From Anaerolineales bacterium (GTDB lineage Bacteria > Chloroflexota > Anaerolineae > 4572-78 > J111), in contig JACKAU010000011.1 of NCBI GenBank assembly GCA_020634855.1, positions 62,001 through 126,000 on the forward strand: a stretch of DNA of 64,000 bases, given 5' to 3'. Made by a program: the position numbers and the translations under genes. Numbering within the stretch: position 1 is the first letter of the stretch; each line of letters begins with the position of its first letter. Below, in pieces: positions 53,023 through 60,290 of the stretch. The notes beneath the pieces are model-generated. The model did no database searches and was not told where the DNA came from. It saw only the letters and a list, made by a program, of their open reading frames with translations.

Positions 53023-53166
53023 TTAGCCGCCGCCACGCGAGGAAAAACACGGCAGCGATGGGGCCTCATCGCCCTCCCACTGCAAGGCCACGTCAAGCAG
53101 CAGGCATTGAATGGCCTGCAAGCCCACATCGATCTCGCCGATTTGACGCTGAATTTTCGGCAGGGG
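53023..53166 (-). pseudogene. Possible acyl-CoA dehydrogenase fragment
   Basis: The minus strand encodes PLPKIQRQIGEIDVGLQAIQ then CLLLDVALQWEG before losing similarity and stopping. This resembles a helical C-domain stretch of acyl-CoA dehydrogenases (pattern QxxIGEMxVxLxAxRxLLxDxA). No start or other domains remain nearby. The match is from memory and short, so it is tentative. Confidence 0.35.
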
Positions 53167-53214
53167 AAGAGTCCGACGTCTCGATTGAGACGACGCCGAC
53201 AATGAAACTGTAGC

Positions 53215-53272
53215 GGAGCGACAAAGCTTGCTTTGTCATTCAGGGTTAGGTCAAAGTAAACTTTGTCGCTCC
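53215..53272. repeat. Paired GGAGCGACAAAG...CTTTGTCGCTCC repeat
   Basis: A left half GGAGCGACAAAGCTTGCTTT and right half AAAGTAAACTTTGTCGCTCC face each other across about 18 bp, giving a 58-bp inverted-repeat unit. Same family as 26990 and 30687. Confidence 0.8.
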
Positions 53273-53309
53273 AAGCTTCAATTTTCAGAAGAGGAAAAAG
53301 GGGCAAACA

Positions 53310-54338
53310 TCAATCTTCATCTTTTTCAGGCGGTTGGATAAAGAAGCCCGCTTTGGCCGCGAGTTCAATGGCCTTGTGAGCGTCGATGACTTGGGGACCA
53401 TTGGCGTTCAGCCGAAGCCGTAGGGTTGAGCCGGGCTTGATCTGAATTTCTCGTTCGCCGTCGAGGGCCAGGACGCACGGTTCAGCGTGGTTGATGATCA
53501 CTTCGTCGCCGGGAGAGAGCAAACGATGGTCAGTCACGTTGACCGCTCGGATCAACCCGGGTCCAATGGGGGCCACAACTCGCGTTCCATGGTTACCCGG
53601 CTCAACTTTTAAGTACACGCCTTGGTCCGGTTGGTAGTCACCGCCCAGCAAATGACCCCCAATCGACGACAAGCCGATGTTACCCGGCTCGGCTCTGGTC
53701 AGCACCACATCTCGGATTTTGGAGGCATCCCAAATGGCGCGTGAGGCAATGAATCGTTCGGCGTAAACGGCGGCATCAACCAGAGCGATGTCGCTTACCT
53801 CGGGTTGACGACCGTCTTGACTCGCCTCGGGTTGAATGACATCGATCTGGGGGGCATGGTGAACGGCTTCGCCGGCATACCCGCACGCCACCAACCCGAC
53901 CGCTAAGCCCGCAATCGATGCTTCGATCATATTTGGAAAAACATTATTCGTCCCGGTTGAGATGGGCATCAGCGGCACATCGCGGCTGGCTTTAGCCACA
54001 ATACGATTTGTGCCATCGCCGCCCAAAGTCACCAGACAACGCGCGCCGTTATCGACCATTTGTTGGGCGGCCAGGCGCGAGTCTTCCTGGGAAAACGTTC
54101 GGCGCATGTCCAGTATCGATACGTCGATCTCGAGTTTCAAGGTGTGGAGCGCCTTGAGACCAATCCCGAACGAGTCGGGCATAATCCAGACCCGCTCGAC
54201 GCCCACGGCTTCCAGTCCAAGCAAAACGCGACGGACAATGCTGACCTTCTCGTCATTATCAAAGACCGAGCCGTGGGCGACCAGTCGCCGAATATCTTTA
54301 CCGGACGCCGGATTGGCGATGATGCCGACGGTGATCAT
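53310..54338 (-). CDS. acoX: Acetoin catabolism protein AcoX (ATP-NAD kinase-like)
   Basis: A 342-aa NAD-kinase/diacylglycerol-kinase-fold protein. The N-terminal GIIANPASGKDIRRL and central LVTLGGDGTNRIVA are the nucleotide-binding signatures; PISTGTNNVFP follows. AcoX accompanies acetoin dehydrogenase operons, but its reaction is not established. Its start codon overlaps the acoC stop (ATGA), so translation is coupled. It is the last gene of the bdh-acoABCX operon. Confidence 0.9.
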   Translation of the reverse strand: MITVGIIANPASGKDIRRLVAHGSVFDNDEKVSIVRRVLLGLEAVGVERVWIMPDSFGIGLKALHTLKLEIDVSILDMRRTFSQEDSRLAAQQMVDNGARCLVTLGGDGTNRIVAKASRDVPLMPISTGTNNVFPNMIEASIAGLAVGLVACGYAGEAVHHAPQIDVIQPEASQDGRQPEVSDIALVDAAVYAERFIASRAIWDASKIRDVVLTRAEPGNIGLSSIGGHLLGGDYQPDQGVYLKVEPGNHGTRVVAPIGPGLIRAVNVTDHRLLSPGDEVIINHAEPCVLALDGEREIQIKPGSTLRLRLNANGPQVIDAHKAIELAAKAGFFIQPPEKDED

Positions 54339-55873
54339 GGGGTTGAAAGATGCTCCTGAACAAATTCAACAATGAGGTCGCTGACCTGCTTAAACCCGGG
54401 GCTATCGGGCATCACCCAATTGAAATGTTCCATGTCGGATATCAGTTCCAATTGGGCCGACTCCCCGGCTAGCTGAGCCAGGCTAATCGACTCATCCACC
54501 GGTATCATTTGGTCGCGTTGGCCATGGATGAGCAGCAACGGACGAGGGGCGATTTGATGGACCAACGACTCCGGACTATATTCGATCAGGGCATCAGCAG
54601 TTTCCAGCGGCACTTGGCAGTTCATTTGTGGAAACTCCTGAGACACCGCATCCAGAAACGCCTTAGAGGCCGAGTCGGGGACAACAATCTCAAGCGGATC
54701 GACGGCCTCAGATACGCCGGTCTTAACTCGTTGCAGGCGATCCACGGCCAATCGCGCTTCAAAATCCATCCACTCCGAGTAGCGGCGCAAGCTCCGCAGC
54801 CAACGCCGGCCATTGCCCATTGGCTCGATGGCGACGACCGCCCGAATCCGGGGATCAACGGCCCCAACGGTAAGGGCGTGCGATCCCCCCAAACTAATCC
54901 CCATAACCGCCAGTCGTTCGGGATCGACGTGCGGCTGATCCGCCAAAAAGGTTAAGGCCGCTCGGGCGTCGTTCACCTGTTCATTGGGCATGAGCCGCCA
55001 GCGGGAGCCATCGCTATCGCCAAAGCCACGATAGTCAAAGGTGAGCGCGACGTACCCCAGCTTGTTCAAGATTTTGGCGATGTCCGGCATCACCATTGTC
55101 TTGAGGTACGTGTAACCGACACACAACACCACCCCCGGACGTTGCTCGCCCGGCTTCACATCATCCGGGGAGAACAGCAACCCATCCAGGCGATGCCCTT
55201 CACTGAAGAATGAAACTTTCCGTATCGGACGAATACTGGGAGCTTCTTTTTCGGCTAAAGCGCGCTGGACATCCTCTTTGGTCACGGTCCCGTTGGATCC
55301 CGTGCCTTTGATTTTCGCTAAATCCAGCCCATGATCCTTAGCCATCCGGCGAGCGACAGGCATCACTCGGACCGGCTTTTCTTCAGCCGGCTGGGATGGC
55401 GCTGCGATAGCTTTTTCTACATCGGCCTTGGTGATGATCCCGCCTCGACCGGTACCCTGGATGGCAGCCAGGTCGAGGCCGTACTCCTTAGCCATTTTGC
55501 GCGCTACGGGCATCGCTCGAATCTCGCCTATCGGAGCCGTGGCCACCGGGACCGCGACCGGCGTCGCCGGTTGAGGGGGAGCCGCAACTTCAGGAGCCGC
55601 AGCGCCGGGTTTGATGATTTCGGGAATCGCTTCGCCGGGTTTGGTGATAATAGCGATAACTTGCGTCACCGGCACATCGACTCCGGTGGGGTACAAGATC
55701 CGGGCCAAAATACCGGCAGCCGGCGATTCAACCACATTCGTAATTTTTTCGGTTTCTACTTCTACGAGTTCCTCACCTTCATCAACTTCCTCGCCCTCTT
55801 GCTTGAGCCACTGCCCGATGTGCCCTTCCTGCATACTCATGCCCCACTTGGGCATTACTACTTCAACTGCCAT
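54335..55873 (-). CDS. acoC: Acetoin dehydrogenase E2-like protein (AcoC): lipoyl, two E3-binding domains, alpha/beta hydrolase
   Basis: About 512 aa from ATG 55873 (GGAGGA upstream). An N-terminal lipoyl domain carries the lipoylated lysine in VETEKITNV (about residue 43). Two peripheral-subunit-binding domains follow in tandem (about 118-155 and 168-205; both with MPVAR and GLDLA.I.GTG). The C-terminal half is an alpha/beta hydrolase with GISLGGSHA and a late DMEHFNW, replacing the usual chloramphenicol-acetyltransferase-like E2 catalytic domain. Pseudomonas AcoC has the same hydrolase swap. It transfers the acetyl group from E1 to CoA. Two binding domains are unusual. Confidence 0.9.
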   Translation of the reverse strand: MAVEVVMPKWGMSMQEGHIGQWLKQEGEEVDEGEELVEVETEKITNVVESPAAGILARILYPTGVDVPVTQVIAIITKPGEAIPEIIKPGAAAPEVAAPPQPATPVAVPVATAPIGEIRAMPVARKMAKEYGLDLAAIQGTGRGGIITKADVEKAIAAPSQPAEEKPVRVMPVARRMAKDHGLDLAKIKGTGSNGTVTKEDVQRALAEKEAPSIRPIRKVSFFSEGHRLDGLLFSPDDVKPGEQRPGVVLCVGYTYLKTMVMPDIAKILNKLGYVALTFDYRGFGDSDGSRWRLMPNEQVNDARAALTFLADQPHVDPERLAVMGISLGGSHALTVGAVDPRIRAVVAIEPMGNGRRWLRSLRRYSEWMDFEARLAVDRLQRVKTGVSEAVDPLEIVVPDSASKAFLDAVSQEFPQMNCQVPLETADALIEYSPESLVHQIAPRPLLLIHGQRDQMIPVDESISLAQLAGESAQLELISDMEHFNWVMPDSPGFKQVSDLIVEFVQEHLSTP

Positions 55874-55965
55874 AGCTGTCCTCCGGTATGAAATGACCGC
55901 AGGTTTACAGGATAGCCAGGTTGCGGAGTGACCCGGCAACCTGCTACCCAGTCACCTGCTGTTTG

Positions 55966-56988
55966 CTAAATCATGGTTTCTCTTACGGCGTTTACCACCC
56001 GGGCTGGCGTAGGCACGTAGAAGTCTTCCAGAGCCGGGCTAAAAGGAACCGGTGTATGCGGCGCAGTTACCAAGCGAACCGGTCCGTTCAGGTACTCGAT
56101 GGCCTGCGTAGCCGCCAAAGTAGCAATATCAGTCGCGACACTACAGCGAGGATTATCTTCATCGACCACAACCAACCGCCCCGTTTTCTTGATTGACGCC
56201 AACACCGTCTCTTCGTCCAACGGCGATAAGCTGCGCAAGTCGACGACCTCAGCGCTGATACCATCGCCATTGCGGGCCATTTGCTCAGCGGCTTTCAGAG
56301 CCACATTGACCATATTCGAGATGGCGACAATCGTGACATCTTTTCCTTCCCGCTTAATGTCGGCTTTGCCCAATGGTATGACATATTCCCCTTCCGGTAC
56401 CGGTCCCTTGGTATCTAACAGAATTTTGTTTTCGCAGAAAATAACCGGGTCATCATCGCGAATAGCTGCCGCAAACAACCCCTTGGCATCGGCAGGGGTG
56501 GCCGGCGCAACCACCTTTAGGCCGGGAAAGTGGACAAAAATCGAATAGATCGAATCGGAATGCTGAGCCGCCGCGCGGAACCCGGCCCCAATTGTCGTTC
56601 GCACCGTTAGGGGAATTTTGGCCTTACCGCCAAACATGTACCGCATCTTGGCGGCCTGGTTGACCACCTGATCCAGGCAGACGCCCATAAAACCGATGAA
56701 CATCAACTCAACGACCGGACGTAGCCCCGTGGCTGCGGCGCCGACGCCCGCGCCCATAAACCCTGACTCGGTGATGGGTGTATCGCGCACCCGCTCACGC
56801 CCAAATTCTTGGACTAATCCCTTGGTCACGCCAAACACGCCGCCCCAAGCGTCGAGGTGGTCGGGTTCGTCGCTGTGAGGTGCGCCGGTGACATCCTCGC
56901 CCATCAAAATAACGGTTTCATCGCGGGCCATCTCCAAGCGGAGCGCCTCATTAATCGCTTCACGGTAACTTATGATTCTTTCAGACAT
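55966..56988 (-). CDS. acoB: Acetoin dehydrogenase E1 beta subunit
   Basis: About 340 aa from ATG 56988 (AAGGAGAT upstream; a longer frame overlaps acoA). Transketolase pyrimidine-binding domain at about 5-180 with YREAINEALRLEM and the MGEDV glutamate; C-terminal transketolase domain with GKADIKREGKDVTIVA and VVDLRSLSPLDEETV. With AcoA it forms the thiamine-diphosphate E1 that cleaves acetoin to acetaldehyde and a hydroxyethyl group. It starts 16 bp after acoA. Confidence 0.93.
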   Translation of the reverse strand: MSERIISYREAINEALRLEMARDETVILMGEDVTGAPHSDEPDHLDAWGGVFGVTKGLVQEFGRERVRDTPITESGFMGAGVGAAATGLRPVVELMFIGFMGVCLDQVVNQAAKMRYMFGGKAKIPLTVRTTIGAGFRAAAQHSDSIYSIFVHFPGLKVVAPATPADAKGLFAAAIRDDDPVIFCENKILLDTKGPVPEGEYVIPLGKADIKREGKDVTIVAISNMVNVALKAAEQMARNGDGISAEVVDLRSLSPLDEETVLASIKKTGRLVVVDEDNPRCSVATDIATLAATQAIEYLNGPVRLVTAPHTPVPFSPALEDFYVPTPARVVNAVRETMI

Positions 56989-57004
56989 CGTTTTATCTCC
57001 TTTA

Positions 57005-58009
57005 TCACGCTGGCGCTGCTTGGAAGGGCCACATTTCTTTTTCAGGAAAACTGACGTATACATCGGTCAGAATTTCTTTTGTGTCCGGCAGTGGACTCGA
57101 GTCGGCAAAGGCTACGGCCTCGGCGATGGTCTTTTTTACGTCGGCATCGATCGCATCCAATTCAGCCTGGGTTAGCAAGCCATGCTCGAGCACAACCCCA
57201 CGGAACCGTAGTAGGCAATCACGAGAACGATATTGTTCTTCCTCATCTTTGTCTCGATATTTTACGGTGTCGCCTTCAAAGTGGCCGTAATAGCGATAGG
57301 TTTGCGCTTCGATGAAGGTTGGCCCGTCGCCTCGTCTGGCTCGGCTAACTGCTTCCCGAACGGCTTCGTGAATGGCGAGAACATCTAGACCATCTATGGC
57401 CACACTGGGCATGCCAAAGCCACGAGCGCGGGCGGCAATATCCTGACCGGAGACCGAATATTGGGGCGAGGTGGTTTCAGCGTAACCATTGTTCTCGCAG
57501 ACAAATATAACCGGCAGCTTCCAAACACCGGCTAAATTCAGACCTTCCATCGTGGTGCCTTGGTTTGATGCGCCATCACCAAAGAAGCAGACGGTCACTT
57601 GATCGGTTCCTTTCAATTTAGCCGTGAGGCCGGCGCCGCAGGCCAGCGGCGGCCCACCGCCCACAATTCCGTTAGCCCCGAGCATCCCTTTATTAACGTC
57701 GGCAATGTGCATCGAACCGCCCTTGCCTTTGCAGGCGCCGGTGGCCTTGCCGTGAATTTCGGCCATCATTTCTTTAATATCGACTCCCTTGGCGATGCAA
57801 TGGCCATGACCCCGGTGGGTACTGGTGATGTAATCGCGGTCGGTGAGATTAGCGCACACGCCGGTGGCTACGGCTTCTTCACCGGCGTAGAGATGAACGA
57901 ACCCCGGAATTTTACCGGCAGCAAAATCAGTGTGGAGTTGATCCTCGAAGGCGCGGATCGAGCGCATAGTCTTGTACATCCATAGTAGCTTGTCATGATT
58001 GATATCCAT
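57005..58009 (-). CDS. acoA: Acetoin dehydrogenase E1 alpha subunit
   Basis: About 334 aa from ATG 58009, preceded by AAAGGAGA. The thiamine-diphosphate motif is GDGASNQGTTMEGLNLA with VCENN; the E1-alpha substrate region HRGHGHCIAKG is present. It pairs with AcoB. The leader carries a perfect palindrome (58032-58049) just before the ribosome-binding site, which could be an operator or attenuator. Confidence 0.93.
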   Translation of the reverse strand: MDINHDKLLWMYKTMRSIRAFEDQLHTDFAAGKIPGFVHLYAGEEAVATGVCANLTDRDYITSTHRGHGHCIAKGVDIKEMMAEIHGKATGACKGKGGSMHIADVNKGMLGANGIVGGGPPLACGAGLTAKLKGTDQVTVCFFGDGASNQGTTMEGLNLAGVWKLPVIFVCENNGYAETTSPQYSVSGQDIAARARGFGMPSVAIDGLDVLAIHEAVREAVSRARRGDGPTFIEAQTYRYYGHFEGDTVKYRDKDEEEQYRSRDCLLRFRGVVLEHGLLTQAELDAIDADVKKTIAEAVAFADSSPLPDTKEILTDVYVSFPEKEMWPFQAAPA

Positions 58010-58031
58010 ATAAGACTCTCCTTTGACTCTT

Positions 58032-58049
58032 AAAATCATCGATGATTTT
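58032..58049 (-). promoter_or_regulatory. Perfect palindrome AAAATCATCGATGATTTT upstream of acoA
   Basis: An 18-bp perfect dyad located about 10 bp before the acoA ribosome-binding site. It could be a repressor or activator operator, or a weak hairpin. Confidence 0.5.
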
Positions 58050-58268
58050 TTGTTTGATTCATCTCGATTGAGACGTTGTCAACGAGATTTATTTAGAGAC
58101 TAACGGTAGGTTCGATCTCTAGATCACCTCCTTTCCAGTTAAGTAACTTAGGGGCGAGAGGCCTGTTGGCAAAAGCAGCTTCAGTTCGAGTTGTCTCGCC
58201 CCTGTTGACCTCTCTGCTGAGAAGTTCTGGTTCATTCAGCACAGTGCGTTTGGATAGGATGCTTTCTG

Positions 58269-58452
58269 AAATTCAGTCGATCACAATTTTGCATAAAAGT
58301 GGGTAAATAGAACACAGATCGTACAGATCACACGGATAAACACGGATTTTTTTTAGTTAAACCAAGCCTTATCGGTGAAAATCCGTATGATCCGTGTCAT
58401 CCGCGTTCTATCATTGCTCATCAGATCTTGAAATCGTGATCGACTGAAATTA
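58269..58452. repeat. About 184-bp element with terminal inverted repeats, MITE-like
   Basis: AATTCAGTCGATCACAATTT (about 58270-58289) and the reverse complement of AAATCGTGATCGACTGAAAT (58431-58450) match at about 19 of 21-22 positions. Between them lies a CACGGATAAACACGGATTTT / AAAATCCGTATGATCCGTGT inverted core related to the repeat at 61-152. There is no coding capacity. Target-site duplications are not obvious. Confidence 0.6.
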
Positions 58453-58473
58453 ACGAGGGACGGGAAGAAATGC

Positions 58474-59553
58474 CTATTCAGGGGCAACAAGAATCTTTAC
58501 GTTGCCCTCCTTGTTGATAAGCAGTTCCTCAAAGCCGCCGGCTACCAGGTCATCCAGCCCGATTTTACCGGTAACCATCGGCTCCGGCTGCAGGCGCCCA
58601 TCGGCCAGCATCTCAATGACCAGATCGAACTCGTCACGATAGGCAAAGGAGCCGATGATCGTCTTTTCAAAGAAGACAATGTCAAAATAATCGGCGGCCG
58701 CCGGATGCTCGAAGATACCGACGACCACCGCCCGACCGTCTTTCCGCAGCGTAGCAAGGGCTGCCTGCAGCGTCGGCTCAGCCCCGACACACTCAAAGGC
58801 GCAGTCAACGCCCAGGCCGTTGGTCAGATCTTGCACGGCCTTCACCGCATCGGTGCTGGTGGGGTCGATTACCGCTGTTGCGCCCGACTCTTCGGCGAAG
58901 TGTCGCCGGCCGGCAGCGGTTTCCAATACAATAATCTGGCCGGCCCCGGCCGCCCGCGCAGCCTGGATAGTGCAAATGCCAATGGGGCCAGCGCCAACGA
59001 CCACGACGGTTTCACCGTCTTGAAGGTTGCCGCGTTTTGTCGCGTGGACCCCCACCGCCAACGGTTCCACCATCGCCCCAGCCTCTAGAGACACATTATC
59101 CGGCAGCTTATAGAGCACCGGTATCGGCCGGCTGCCGCGTTCGACGTTGATGTTAACGTACTCGCCAAAGCCGCCGTCAGAATGGCAGCCCATAAAACCA
59201 ATTTGGGTACACAGATGCGGCAACCCCTGCCGGCAGTAGGCGCACGTTCCGCAACGCAGCAGGGGGTTAGGGCTGACCCGGTCCCCCACTTTGAAGCCGG
59301 TCACGCCCGCCCCCACTTCTACTACCGTACCGGCGAACTCATGGCCGGGCGTGAGCGGAGCCAATCGCCCGCTCAGTGGGTGGGGCTGGTTGACCTGGGT
59401 AAAGATGGGACCGGCCGCATATTCGTGAAGGTCGGTGCCGCAGATGCCGCACCAACCAACTTGTAATTTAACCTCGCCCTCGCCCGGTGCTGACGGTTCA
59501 GGCACATCTTCAATTTTAACATCTCGCCGGCCATGCCAAACTGCTGCTTTCAT
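58474..59553 (-). CDS. bdhA: Zinc-dependent 2,3-butanediol dehydrogenase-like MDR enzyme
   Basis: A 359-aa medium-chain zinc alcohol dehydrogenase. Catalytic zinc ligands are Cys in WCGICGTDLHEY and His/Glu in GHEFAGTV; structural zinc cysteines lie in CGTCAYCRQGLPHLC. The NAD-binding loop is VVGAGPIGICTIQAARAAGA. The HEYAAGPIF segment and PHPLSG region are typical of (R,R)-butanediol dehydrogenases, which interconvert 2,3-butanediol and acetoin. It lies 464 bp upstream of acoA on the same strand. AAAGGAGAT precedes the ATG. Confidence 0.88.
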   Translation of the reverse strand: MKAAVWHGRRDVKIEDVPEPSAPGEGEVKLQVGWCGICGTDLHEYAAGPIFTQVNQPHPLSGRLAPLTPGHEFAGTVVEVGAGVTGFKVGDRVSPNPLLRCGTCAYCRQGLPHLCTQIGFMGCHSDGGFGEYVNINVERGSRPIPVLYKLPDNVSLEAGAMVEPLAVGVHATKRGNLQDGETVVVVGAGPIGICTIQAARAAGAGQIIVLETAAGRRHFAEESGATAVIDPTSTDAVKAVQDLTNGLGVDCAFECVGAEPTLQAALATLRKDGRAVVVGIFEHPAAADYFDIVFFEKTIIGSFAYRDEFDLVIEMLADGRLQPEPMVTGKIGLDDLVAGGFEELLINKEGNVKILVAPE

Positions 59554-59592
59554 GGTTTATCTCCTTTAATTATGGCTATATCCATTTCATTA

Positions 59593-59624
59593 ATGGTACT
59601 CAGCTCTATGGATCAAAGTACCAT
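59593..59624 (-). promoter_or_regulatory. ATGGTACT...AGTACCAT inverted repeat upstream of bdh
   Basis: Two perfect 8-bp half-sites are separated by 16 bp, centred about 55 bp upstream of the bdh start codon. Candidate binding site for the divergent AraC-type regulator or another factor. Confidence 0.45.
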
Positions 59625-59901
59625 ATATTTAGATGTTTTAGTTTCGATTGATGCGGGTTTTGCCTAGCCGATGATCCGCAGGGTGCAACTCGTAGCTTTA
59701 GCGGATTATTGATCCAGCGGCTGTAGGCATTTACCAAGGGACTGGTAGCGAACCGTCGGCAGCAGAATGGGGGTTACAGCTAAAGTCGTCTGCATAGACA
59801 CGATAACACCATTGCTATCTTAACAGAATAGAGATAAATGATTAGGAGTGATGTTTCAGATGATGAAGGGAATTAAGAACTTATGGAGATTGGCTTATTT
59901 T

Positions 59902-59970
59902 TTAGTGGAATGTAAAGCCTCCATCAACATTGACGGCTTGACCGGTTACGTGGTTAGCGGTCGCGAAATA
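59902..59970 (-). pseudogene. C-terminal stump of a short-chain dehydrogenase
   Basis: The minus strand ends YFATANHVTGQAVNVDGGFT then FH and a stop, matching the conserved C-terminus of classical SDRs (xVTGQxxNVDGGxxx). Upstream the frame has no SDR similarity, so the rest has been deleted. It sits next to bdh, so it may be the relic of an acetoin/diacetyl reductase. Confidence 0.65.
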
Positions 59971-60290
59971 AATCATTATTATATTGTATTTTGTATCTAC
60001 CTTGAGAGTATAGGGAACAGTTTCATCATAATTGATTATCGATTGCGATTCAATCGACAAATCAACGGACTCTTGTGTACAAATCAACGGACAGCGTAGA
60101 TGAGACTTGACAAACGGGTCAGATTTTGCTATGTTGTCGAATAGTCCCCGTCTTTCCCGACTCTAACCCTAACGATCATTGTTCGGTTCGGCATAACTCC
60201 CTGAGATTTGCTAATAAATTGTGCTTCCGGGGAAAACAAAGCCGGTGTAAACGGCGATCCCCTCGCATAATTAAAGTTCGGAGAAATTTA

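Larger units (their letters stand above)
52902..53309. other. Intergenic region with gene relic and repeat
   Basis: About 400 bp between acoX and the glycoside-hydrolase gene. It contains a probable acyl-CoA dehydrogenase fragment (53023-53166) and a palindromic repeat pair (53215-53272). No intact gene is visible. Confidence 0.5.
58010..58473. other. Spacer between bdh and acoA with regulatory and repeat elements
   Basis: About 460 bp. From the acoA side: a perfect 18-bp palindrome, a CTCG/CGAG inverted repeat near 58067-58092, a near-perfect Shine-Dalgarno sequence on the minus strand (AAAGGAGGTGATC, 58122-58134) without a start codon, and a TIR-flanked repeat element (58269-58452). No gene is present. 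Confidence 0.55.
59554..60290. other. Divergent intergenic region between bdh and the PocR kinase
   Basis: About 740 bp that must hold the promoters for both the butanediol/acetoin genes and the two-component genes. It contains an inverted repeat (59593-59624), a stump of an SDR gene (59902-59970), and A/T-rich sequence. A longer frame for the kinase starting at 60126 is rejected because the ATG at 60291 has a GGAGA ribosome-binding site. Confidence 0.5.

Noticed and set aside
58122..58139. GATCACCTCCTTTC resembling the 16S rRNA 3' end
   Set aside because: Only about 13 bases match and no rRNA sequence lies upstream; better seen as a Shine-Dalgarno sequence on the minus strand.
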